A DNA stretch of 55,678 nt from Kitasatospora phosalacinea (lineage in GTDB: Bacteria > Actinomycetota > Actinomycetes > Streptomycetales > Streptomycetaceae), in the NCBI RefSeq assembly GCF_000716545.1, contig NZ_JNWZ01000046.1:1-55678 (forward strand), read 5' to 3'. The position numbers and the translations under genes were made by a program. Below are positions 18,089 to 25,388 of the stretch, piece by piece; positions within the stretch are counted from its first letter, which is position 1; each line of letters starts with the position of its first letter. The notes beneath the pieces are model-generated. The model saw nothing but the letters and a program-made list of their open reading frames with translations, had not been told where the DNA came from and did not search any database.

Positions 18089-19414
18089 TCACAGCCCGGG
18101 AAGCCCCGGCAACGCGCCCCGGTGCAGCCAGGCGTCGAACAGCGGGCCGAGCGGGCGGTCGGTGTAGCGGGCGGCGTGCGCGGCGAAGTCGGCGGTGGTG
18201 GCGACGGCGTGCCGGTAGGCGGTGGCCCAGTCGCGCAGCAGCCGGAAGAAGGCGTCGTCGCCGAGGGCGCGGCGCAGCGCGTGCACGGTCAGGCCGCCGC
18301 GCTCGTAGACCCGGTCGTCGAACATGTGCCGCTTGCCGGGGTCGCCGATCGCCAGGTCCTGCGGCAGGGCGCGCAGTTGCCGGTGGGCGTCGGCGGCCCG
18401 GTGCTGGGCGGTGGGGCCGCCGGTGCGCTCGGACCACAGCCATTCGGCGTACTTGGCCAGGCCCTCGTTGAGCCAGATGTGCCGCCAGTCGGCGACGGTG
18501 ACGCTGTTGCCGAACCACTGGTGGGCGAGCTCGTGGGCGACCAGCCGCTCCCAGCCGCGCCGCCCGTCGAGGTGGTTGCGCCCGAAGGTGGCCATGCCCT
18601 GCGCCTCGACGGGGACGTCCAGGTCCTCGTCGACCACGGCGACGGTGTACTCGGCGAACGGGTACGGGCCGAACAGCTCCTCGAACAGGCGCATCATCTG
18701 CGGCTGCCGGGCGAAGTCGTGCTCGAACCGGGCGGTCAGCGGCTGCGGCACCCAGCCGCTCTGCGGGACGGTGCCGGGAGCCCGCTCGGTCAGCGGGACC
18801 TGCCGCAGCGGGGCGATCGCCAGCCCGACCAGGTAGCTGGCGGTGGGCGCGGGCTGCTCGTACACCCAGGTGGTGGCGGAGGAGCGGGTGGTGCGGCTGA
18901 GCAGGCGGCCGCCGGTGACCACGGCGTACGGGGACGCGGTGGTGACGCTCAGCTGGTAGGCGGCCTTGTCGGCGGGGGTGTCGTTGCAGGGGAACCAGGA
19001 CGGGGCGCCGACGGGCTGGGAGGCGACCAGCGCGCCGTCGGTGATCTCCTCGAAGCCGAGGCCGCCCCAGGGGCTGCGGACCGGGCGCGGGTTGCCGGAC
19101 CAGTGCACCTCGCAGGTGAACACCGCCCCGGCGGCGGGGGCCTTGGCGGGCCTGACCCGCAGCCTGCCGTCCCGGTGGGCGTAGTGCGCGGGCTTCCCGT
19201 CGACCAGGACCCGGCCGATCCGGAAGTCGGCGAGGTCGAGGGTGAACTCGCGCAGCGGTTCGGGCCCGGCGATGGCGGCGATCCGGGCGGAGGCGGCCAG
19301 CCGGTTGGGGCCGGGCCGGTAGTCGAGCGCGATCTCGTACCGGTGGGTGCGGTAGCGCGGGTCCCCGTGCCGGGGGAAGTACGGGTCGGCGGCGGGGGCC
19401 TGCTTGGGGCTCAC
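18089..19414 (-). CDS. M1-family zinc metallopeptidase in the poly-amino-acid locus
   Basis: This 441-aa protein has the gluzincin signature HELAH-x18-E (His294, Glu295, His298, Glu317), with QWFGNSVTV and WLNEGLAKYAEW around it. The upstream block AQGMATFGRNHL occupies the place of the M1 exopeptidase GAMEN motif but reads AQGMA, so amino-terminal recognition may differ. There is no signal peptide. It starts at GTG 19414 behind AGGAGG, 29 bp after the stop of the Pls-type synthetase gene, so the two form an operon. M1 peptidases are common neighbours of pls genes, and a Zn aminopeptidase is known to degrade epsilon-poly-lysine in a producer. A role in self-protection or chain-length control is the likely inference. 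Confidence 0.88.
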   Translation of the reverse strand: MSPKQAPAADPYFPRHGDPRYRTHRYEIALDYRPGPNRLAASARIAAIAGPEPLREFTLDLADFRIGRVLVDGKPAHYAHRDGRLRVRPAKAPAAGAVFTCEVHWSGNPRPVRSPWGGLGFEEITDGALVASQPVGAPSWFPCNDTPADKAAYQLSVTTASPYAVVTGGRLLSRTTRSSATTWVYEQPAPTASYLVGLAIAPLRQVPLTERAPGTVPQSGWVPQPLTARFEHDFARQPQMMRLFEELFGPYPFAEYTVAVVDEDLDVPVEAQGMATFGRNHLDGRRGWERLVAHELAHQWFGNSVTVADWRHIWLNEGLAKYAEWLWSERTGGPTAQHRAADAHRQLRALPQDLAIGDPGKRHMFDDRVYERGGLTVHALRRALGDDAFFRLLRDWATAYRHAVATTADFAAHAARYTDRPLGPLFDAWLHRGALPGLPGL

Positions 19415-19443
19415 CGGTGGGGTTCCTCCTGGCGCGGGGGCGG

Positions 19444-22400
19444 TCACTGCGGTTGCCAGGCTTCGATCGGGTTGCCGAGCCAGCGGGTGTCGGCGGGCAC
19501 CGTCTCGGCGCGCATCACCAGGGAGGCCGGGCCGAGGGTGGCGCGCTCGCCGACGGTGCTGCCGGGCAGCACGATCCCGCCCGGGCCCAGGGTGGCGCCC
19601 GCGCGGAGCTCCACAGTATCCAGCCGCATGATCCGGTCGTGGAAGAGGTGGGTCTGCAGCACGCAGCCGCGGTTGACGCTGACGCCGTCGCCGAGGGTGA
19701 CCAGGTCGGCCTCGGGCAGCCAGTAGCTCTCGCACCACACGCCGCGGCCGATCTTCGCGCCGAGCGCGCGCAGCCACAGGTTCATCAGCGGGGTGCCGGC
19801 GGTGCGGCCGACCAGCCAGGGCACGGCGAGGACCTCGGTGAAGGTGTCGGCGAGCTCGTTGCGCCACACGAAGCCGGACCACAGCGGGTGCTCGACCGCC
19901 CGGAACCGGCCGACCAGCAGCCACTTGGCGGCGGCGGAGACCAGGCAGGCGGCCAGGCCCGCGCCGAGCAGGACGAGGCCGGACAGCAGCGGCTGGTCGA
20001 GGGCGCAGAGCGCGGCGGCGGTGAGCACGGCCAGCGCGGCGGAGGCCAGCACCGGGACGATCCGGGCCAGTTCGGTCAGGCCGCGGGCCCAGCGCAGCCG
20101 GGCGGGCGGCTCGTAGGTGAGGGCGAGGTCGCCGGTGTCGGCGGCCCGGGGCAGCTTGACCGGCGGCATGCCCAGGTAGGAGCTGCCGCGCTTGGCCTTC
20201 TTCGGCGTCGCGGAGAGCACCCCGACCAGGCCCCGGTCGGGGACGGCCCGGCCGGGCGCGGTCATCCCGGAGTTGCCGAGGAAGGCCCGCTCGCCGATCT
20301 CGGCCCGCCCGATCCGCACCCAGCCGCCGCCCAGCTCGTACGGGGCGATCAGGGTGTCGTCGGCCAGGAACGCGCCGTCGCCGACCTTGGTCAGGCTGGG
20401 CAGCGCCAGCACGGTGGAGACCTCGGCGCCCTTGCCGACCCGCATGCCCAGCAGCCGCAGCCACACCGGGGTGATCAGTCCGGCGTACAGCGGGAACAGC
20501 GTCTCGCGGGCCAGGTCCATCAGCTGGCTGACCGTCCAGGCCTGCCAGCCGACCCGGCCGTGCAGCGGGTGGTAGCCGGTGCGCAGGCCGAGCGAGAGCA
20601 GCCGGACGCCGGCCAGCACGAGCGCGGCGTAGGCCAGCCCGTAGGCGAGGGTGGCGGGGACGAGGGCGGTCAGCGCGCCGCGGACGGCTTGGGCGGGGCC
20701 GTCGCCGGGGTGGACGAACCGCCCGGCGATCAGCAGCGCGGGCAGTGCGGCGAGCAGCGGCAGCAGGGTGAGCGCGAAGCCGGTGGCGCCGTAGGCGGCG
20801 GCCCAGCGGGCGGTGCGCGGCGGGCGCTGCCCGGGCCAGCCGCGTTCGGCCTTGCTGGTCTTGGCGGCGGGCGCCCCGGCCCAGCGCTGGCCGGTGGGCA
20901 CCGCGCCGGTGACGCCGGAGCCGGGGGCGACCTCGGCCCGCTTGCCGATCTTGGCGCCGGGCAGCAGCGTCGAGCGGGTGCCGACCACGGCCCCGGCGCC
21001 GATCCGCAGCGCGCCGATCTCCAGCCGGTCGCCGTCCAGCCAGTGGCCGGACAGGTCGACCTCGTTCTCGACGGCGCAGCCCTTGCCCAGGCGCAGCAGG
21101 CCGGTGACCGGCGGCAGGGCGTGCAGGTCGACGTCGGGGGCGACCCGGCAGCCGAGCGCCCGGGCGTAGCGGATCAGCCAGGAGCCGGAGAGCGCGGTGG
21201 CGCCGGAGGCTTCGGCGAGCCGTTCGGCGGCCCACAGCCGCAGGTGCACGCCGCCGCCGCGCGGGTACGTGCCGGGGCCGACGCCGCGCAGCAGCAGCCG
21301 GGCGCCGCCGGCCGCGACGGCCAGGCGGCCGGGCGCGGAGTACAGCAGCAGCGCGCCGACGGCCAGCAGCCACCAGGGCGCGACGGGCGCCCACGGGTAG
21401 TCGCCGAGCAGGTTCAGCACGGTGCCGAGGACGCCGAGGGCGAGCGACCAGCGCAGGCCGGTGAGGGTGGCCAGCGGCAGCGTCAGCAGCAGTTGCCACG
21501 CCTGGGCGCGGCGGGGCGTGGGGGCGACGGTGCGGGCCCGGCCCTCGGACTGGGCGGACCTCTCCAGTAGCCGGGCGAGCTTGCGCAGGGTGGGCTGCTG
21601 GTAGACGTCGAGGACGGAGGCGGCCGGGTAGCGCTCGCGCAGCAGGGTGGTGAGCTGGGCGGCGGCCAGCGAGCCGCCGCCGATGGCGAAGAAGTCGTCG
21701 TCGGCGCCGCGCACCCGGGTGCCGAGGATCCGCGCCCACTGCTCGGCGAGCCAGGCCTCGGTGCCGTACAGCTGCTCGGTGGGCCCGGCGGTCTCCAGTT
21801 CGGGCAGCGGCCAGGGCAGCGCGTCCCGGTCGACCTTGCCGGAGGTGCGGGTGGGCAGGTGCTCGACGGTGGCGAGCAGCGGGACGAGCGCGGCGGGCAG
21901 TTCGGCGCGCAGCCGGGCGACGGCGGCGTCCCGGTCGAAGCCGTCCTGGGCGACCAGGTAGCCGACCAGCAGCTGGTTGCCGCCGCGGGCGGTGCGGACG
22001 GCGGCGGCCGCGCCGGAGACGGCGGGCAGGGCCTGCAGGGCCGCGTCCACCTCGCCGAGCTCGATCCGCCGCCCGCCGAGCTTGATCTGCTCGTCGGCGC
22101 GGCCGAGGAAGACCAGGCCCTCGGGTTCGGCGCGCACCAGGTCGCCGGAGCGGTAGGCGCGCTCCCAGCCGAGGGAGGTCAGCGGGGCGTACTTCTCGGC
22201 GTCCTTGGCCGGGTCGAGGTAGCGGGCCAGGCCGACGCCGCCGATCACCAGCTGGCCGCTGCCGCCCATCGGGACCACCTCGCCGGCCTCGTCGACGACG
22301 GCGAGTTCCCAGCCGTCCAGCGGCAGGCCGATCCGGATCGGGGCCCGCCCGGTCAGCAGGGCGCCGCAGGCGACCACGGTGGCCTCGGTGGGGCCGTAGG

Positions 22401-23265
22401 TGTTCCACACCTCGCGGCCCTCGGTGACCAGGCGCTCGGCGAGTTCGGGCGGGCAGGCCTCGCCGCCGAAGATCAGCAGCCGGACTTCGTTCAGCGCCTC
22501 GGCGGGCCACAGCGCGGCCAGCGTCGGGACGGTGGAGATCACGGTGATCTCCTGCTCGGCCAGCCACGGGCCGAGGTCGGCGCCGGAGCGCACCTGGGCG
22601 CGCGGGACGGGGACCAGGCAGGCGCCGTGCCGCCAGGCCAGCCACATCTCCTCGCAGGAGGCGTCGAAGGCCACCGACAGCCCGGCCATCACCCGGTCGC
22701 CGGGCCCGATCGGCTCGTCCCGGAGGAACACCGCGGCCTCGGCGTCGACGAACGCGGCGGCGCTGCGGTGGGTGACGGCGACGCCCTTGGGCTTGCCGGT
22801 GGAGCCGGAGGTGAAGATGATCCACGCGTCGTGCTCCGGCCCGGGCGCCCGGGCGTCGTGCCCGGACGGCTTGACCCTCTCCAGCCGGTGGTCGGCGCCG
22901 ATCACGGCGTTCACGTCGGCCTCGCCGAAGACCAGCTCGGCCCGCTCGTCCGGGTCCTCGAAGTCGACCGGCACGTACGCGGCGCCCGCCGCGAGCACCG
23001 CCAGGATCGCCACGTACAGCTGGTTGCCGCCGGAGGGCACCCGCACCCCGACCCGGCTCCCCAGCCCGACGCCCGCCCCGGCCAGGTGCCGCCGGACCCG
23101 CTCCACCTCGGCGAGCAGTTCCGCGTAGCTGAGCGTCTCGTGCCCGTCGTCCAGCGCCGGCTCCTGCGGGTGCGCGGCGGCGGTGGCCGCCAGCACGTCG
23201 ACCAGGGTGCGCGGCGCGGGCGCGTCCTGGGCGCGGAACAGCGCGGTGTCGGGGGCGGTCGTCAT
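19444..23265 (-). CDS. Pls/PosA-type single-module peptide synthetase (epsilon-poly-lysine synthetase-like)
   Basis: The 1273-aa protein is close in length to S. albulus Pls (about 1319 aa). An adenylation domain spans about residues 30-485 (FTSGSTGKPKG at 151-161, NTYGPTE at 288-294). A carrier domain at about 495-570 has its phosphopantetheine serine at 532 (FAIGGGSL). The remaining 700 residues contain about three pairs of membrane helices alternating with three left-handed beta-helix-like domains, the organisation described for Pls. Aligning to GrsA, I read the specificity residues as D201, A202, E205, S244, I265, G267, T289, V297, V298, K477: DAESIGTVVK, close to a lysine code. The ATG at 23265 gives the usual start. 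Product: probably a cationic homopolymer of lysine or a related diamino acid. Confidence 0.9.
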   Translation of the reverse strand: MTTAPDTALFRAQDAPAPRTLVDVLAATAAAHPQEPALDDGHETLSYAELLAEVERVRRHLAGAGVGLGSRVGVRVPSGGNQLYVAILAVLAAGAAYVPVDFEDPDERAELVFGEADVNAVIGADHRLERVKPSGHDARAPGPEHDAWIIFTSGSTGKPKGVAVTHRSAAAFVDAEAAVFLRDEPIGPGDRVMAGLSVAFDASCEEMWLAWRHGACLVPVPRAQVRSGADLGPWLAEQEITVISTVPTLAALWPAEALNEVRLLIFGGEACPPELAERLVTEGREVWNTYGPTEATVVACGALLTGRAPIRIGLPLDGWELAVVDEAGEVVPMGGSGQLVIGGVGLARYLDPAKDAEKYAPLTSLGWERAYRSGDLVRAEPEGLVFLGRADEQIKLGGRRIELGEVDAALQALPAVSGAAAAVRTARGGNQLLVGYLVAQDGFDRDAAVARLRAELPAALVPLLATVEHLPTRTSGKVDRDALPWPLPELETAGPTEQLYGTEAWLAEQWARILGTRVRGADDDFFAIGGGSLAAAQLTTLLRERYPAASVLDVYQQPTLRKLARLLERSAQSEGRARTVAPTPRRAQAWQLLLTLPLATLTGLRWSLALGVLGTVLNLLGDYPWAPVAPWWLLAVGALLLYSAPGRLAVAAGGARLLLRGVGPGTYPRGGGVHLRLWAAERLAEASGATALSGSWLIRYARALGCRVAPDVDLHALPPVTGLLRLGKGCAVENEVDLSGHWLDGDRLEIGALRIGAGAVVGTRSTLLPGAKIGKRAEVAPGSGVTGAVPTGQRWAGAPAAKTSKAERGWPGQRPPRTARWAAAYGATGFALTLLPLLAALPALLIAGRFVHPGDGPAQAVRGALTALVPATLAYGLAYAALVLAGVRLLSLGLRTGYHPLHGRVGWQAWTVSQLMDLARETLFPLYAGLITPVWLRLLGMRVGKGAEVSTVLALPSLTKVGDGAFLADDTLIAPYELGGGWVRIGRAEIGERAFLGNSGMTAPGRAVPDRGLVGVLSATPKKAKRGSSYLGMPPVKLPRAADTGDLALTYEPPARLRWARGLTELARIVPVLASAALAVLTAAALCALDQPLLSGLVLLGAGLAACLVSAAAKWLLVGRFRAVEHPLWSGFVWRNELADTFTEVLAVPWLVGRTAGTPLMNLWLRALGAKIGRGVWCESYWLPEADLVTLGDGVSVNRGCVLQTHLFHDRIMRLDTVELRAGATLGPGGIVLPGSTVGERATLGPASLVMRAETVPADTRWLGNPIEAWQPQ

Positions 23266-23711
23266 GGCGGAAACGGTCCTCGTCCTGGGTTCCCCGGCGG
23301 TCAACCGAAGGCGTCGAAAGCAAGACAACCTGGGCAAGTTTACCGGTCAGGGCGGGTGGGCGGCCGGAGGCGGCGGCCCGCCGGGGCGCTGCCCGGGGCC
23401 CGCGCGGCGGAGCCCTCCGGCCGACGGGCCGTCAGTCGGCCTCGCCGCGCCGCTGGTTGCGGGGTCGGACGGGCACCGCTGGTGACGGTCCGTCAGTTCG
23501 CCGACGTGCCACCGGACTCCGGGAGTTCACCCACTGTTCACGCTCCCGCCTTCCCGGAGCGGGCGGCGGGCGACCGGGCAGCGAGGTCCCCTCGACGGCG
23601 TCGCCGCCCCGGTGCCGGACGGCCACGTCCAGGTCGGCCACCCGGATCCCCTGCCGGGCGGCCGTCCGCCGGTCGCACGCCCCCCCGACGGCCCACGGGC
23701 CCCGCGGGGTC
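23266..23711. other. 446-bp intergenic region upstream of the synthetase gene
   Basis: No frame here looks coding. The part nearest the synthetase start contains a local AT-rich stretch (about 23310-23345) with CAAG repeated at 23321 and 23334 that may hold the promoter, although I cannot assign convincing -35 and -10 boxes. Further left-to-right come a GGCCGAC/GTCGGCC hairpin (about 23419-23442) and the perfect TGACGG-T-CCGTCA palindrome at 23483-23495. The 3' end of the methyltransferase transcript must also fall in this region. Confidence 0.5.
23483..23495. repeat. TGACG-N3-CGTCA palindrome, copy 2 (spacer GTC)
   Basis: TGACGGTCCGTCA, symmetric over 6-1-6. It is intergenic, between the methyltransferase 3' end and the synthetase promoter. 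A one-mismatch relative (TGACAGTCCGTCA, 24308-24320) lies in the methyltransferase leader. Confidence 0.6.
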
Positions 23712-24290
23712 CTACGGGCGGCGGGTGGCCAGCAGCAGGCCGGTGGAGCAGTCCAGGTGGGTGGCGTGCAGCCGGGGGTCGGTGGTCAGGCGCTCGACCA
23801 GGGCGGTGACGGACGCGGCGTGGTCCGCGGGCCAGGTCGGCTGCGGCAGCAGGTCGTCGACCAGGTACAGGCCGCCCGGGGCCAGCAGTTCCAGCGCCTG
23901 GTCGAGGTGGTGGAACTTGCCCGGCCAGGTGTCCGCGAAGACCAGGTCGAAGCCGCCGGGCTCCAGCGAGTCGATCAGCTCCGCCCCGTCCCCCACCACC
24001 AGCTCCAGCCGCGGGTCCGCGCCCAGGTGCTCGGCGGCGACGGCGGCGACCGCCGCGTCCAGCTCCACGCTCACCAGGGTGGCTCCCGCGTCCATGCCGC
24101 TCAGCAGCCAGCTCGTCCCGACGCCGGCGCCCGTCCCCAGCTCCAGGATCCGCCCGCCGGGCCGGGCCGCCGCGAGCGTCCGCAGCAGCCGCCCGGTCGT
24201 CCGGTCGCACGACATCCCGAAGCCGAGCGCCGCGCACCCCTCGGTGATCGCGGCCAGCACGGCGGGGTGGGAGTCGGTCGTGAGCGTCAT
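23712..24290 (-). CDS. class I SAM-dependent (O-)methyltransferase
   Basis: The 192-aa protein has the Rossmann methyltransferase motifs. Motif I is RILELGTGAGVGTSWLLSGM, motif II acidic is LVSVELD, motif III is LVVGDGAEL, and motif IV is GGFDLVFADTWPGKFHHLDQ followed by LLAPGGLYLVDDLLPQP. The closest type is the short O-methyltransferase-like proteins of the COG4122 class. The ATG at 24290 follows GGAGG. A -10 box (TAGCGT, 24332-24337 read on the minus strand) lies upstream, with a near-palindrome in the leader. The substrate is unknown. It is on the same strand as the synthetase gene but 446 bp away, so joint action with the polymer pathway is not supported. Confidence 0.85.
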   Translation of the reverse strand: MTLTTDSHPAVLAAITEGCAALGFGMSCDRTTGRLLRTLAAARPGGRILELGTGAGVGTSWLLSGMDAGATLVSVELDAAVAAVAAEHLGADPRLELVVGDGAELIDSLEPGGFDLVFADTWPGKFHHLDQALELLAPGGLYLVDDLLPQPTWPADHAASVTALVERLTTDPRLHATHLDCSTGLLLATRRP

Positions 24291-24307
24291 GGCGCGTCCT
24301 CCGTCGG

Positions 24308-24337
24308 TGACAGTCCGTCAGTGAGCGCGACACGCTA
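24308..24337 (-). promoter_or_regulatory. methyltransferase promoter (-10) with leader palindrome
   Basis: Read on the minus strand, TAGCGT (24337-24332) is a TAnnnT -10 box. The near-palindrome TGACGGACTGTCA (24320-24308, one mismatch from the TGACG-N3-CGTCA repeat) falls a few bases downstream of the expected transcription start, a position suited to an operator. Confidence 0.4.
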
Positions 24338-24414
24338 GCGACGCCCGGGGCGCCGCACCGCGAATTCCACCCCGTGGACGGCCGGGGCGCGGGAATTCCG
24401 GCCCGGCGGCGCTC

Positions 24415-24426
24415 CATACTGGCCGG
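24415..24426 (+). promoter_or_regulatory. -10 box of a probable leaderless promoter for the nucleotidyltransferase gene
   Basis: CATACT (24415-24420) ends 6 nt before the ATG at 24427 with no Shine-Dalgarno. GAATTCC occurs twice just upstream, at 24362-24368 and 24392-24398, a 30-bp spaced direct repeat. Confidence 0.45.
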
Positions 24427-25227
24427 ATGGACGCAGAGACCGACCCGTTCCGTGCCGTTCCCGCCGAGGTGCGGCCCTACCTGACGGAGCTCGTGCGGCG
24501 CACGCGCGCGGTGTGCGGCTCCCGGCTGACCGGGGTGGTCGCGGTCGGTTCCCTCGCGCTCGGCGACTACCGGCACGGCCGCAGCGACATCGACGTCACG
24601 GTCCTCGTGGAGGACCCGCTTCCCGCCGCGGCCCTGCGGGAGCTGGCCGACGCCCTCGACCACCGGCGGCTGCCCTGCCCGGCGGCGGGGCTGGAGTTGG
24701 TCGTCTACCCGGCGGGCTTCGCCCGCGTTCCGTCCGGGGAGGCCGGCTACCTGCTGGACCTCAACACCGGCGCCCAGCTGCCGGGCCGAACCGCCTTCGA
24801 CCCGGCCGGGGCGCCGTCGTTCTGGTACGTCATCGACCGCTCCGTGGCCCACCAGGACGGGATCGCGCTGTACGGGCCGCCCGCGCCGGAGGTGATCGCG
24901 GCGCCCCGGCCGGCGGACCTGTACCCCGCCATCCGGGCCTCGGTGCGCGAGCACGACGACGGTGCGGGGCACCTCGCCGACAACCGGGTCCTCAACGGCT
25001 GCCGCTCCGCGGTCTACTGCGGCACCGGGCGCTGGCTCGCCAAGCGCGACGCGGCCGGGCGGGTCGCCGCCGCGCAGGAGGGCTTCCGCCCGCTGATCGA
25101 GGCCGCGGTCCGCAGCTTCGAACGTCCCCGCGCCGCCGCGCTGCCGCTGCCCGGCCCGCAGGTCCGGGCGTTCCTCACCTGGGTGCGGTCCCGCGTCGAC
25201 GAGGGCGCCGCAGCGATCGGCGTCTGA
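24427..25227 (+). CDS. nucleotidyltransferase, aminoglycoside adenylyltransferase-like
   Basis: This 266-aa protein carries the nucleotidyltransferase pol-beta motif GSLALGDYRHGRSDIDVTVL (about residues 41-60: GS, then D-x-D). It is followed by a C-terminal helical part with DNRVLNGCRSAVYCGTGRWL as in ANT(9)/AadA and DUF4111 proteins. It may adenylylate an aminoglycoside or another hydroxyl substrate, or serve a different role; many chromosomal actinomycete members give no resistance. The ATG at 24427 follows a -10 box at leaderless spacing. It is divergent from the methyltransferase gene and followed by the MFS/phosphatase fusion after 161 bp. Confidence 0.8.
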   Translation: MDAETDPFRAVPAEVRPYLTELVRRTRAVCGSRLTGVVAVGSLALGDYRHGRSDIDVTVLVEDPLPAAALRELADALDHRRLPCPAAGLELVVYPAGFARVPSGEAGYLLDLNTGAQLPGRTAFDPAGAPSFWYVIDRSVAHQDGIALYGPPAPEVIAAPRPADLYPAIRASVREHDDGAGHLADNRVLNGCRSAVYCGTGRWLAKRDAAGRVAAAQEGFRPLIEAAVRSFERPRAAALPLPGPQVRAFLTWVRSRVDEGAAAIGV

Positions 25228-25289
25228 CGGGGCGGTGCCGCGGCGGACGGCCGGGTGCCCCGGAACCGCCCCCGCACCGGATTGAATGG

Positions 25290-25317
25290 CACATAAGCGA
25301 CAAATATGACGTATGTG
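25290..25317. promoter_or_regulatory. AT-rich inverted repeat upstream of the MFS/phosphatase fusion
   Basis: CACATA (25290-25295) and TATGTG (25312-25317) form an inverted repeat (8-bp arms with one mismatch: CACATAAG/CGTATGTG). It lies inside a 50-bp stretch far lower in GC than the rest of the window (about 25281-25330), about 70 bp before the GTG start. It is probably the promoter or operator of that gene. Confidence 0.45.
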
Positions 25318-25388
25318 ACCTTTTTCCCTTCTGGTCGCTCCGGGTCTCTGCGAGCCTTGCTCCCATCCGATCTGCCGAAGGAGACCCC

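Noticed and set aside
18089..23323. A 1744-codon minus-strand frame that seems to fuse an unknown protein to the M1 peptidase
   Set aside because: The part over the synthetase gene is low-complexity Arg/Pro/Ala out of frame with the real synthetase. The peptidase has its own GTG and ribosome binding site at 19414.
23712..24290. Methyltransferase as a tailoring enzyme of the polymer locus
   Set aside because: It has its own promoter-like region and is separated from the synthetase by 446 bp; nothing beyond proximity links them.
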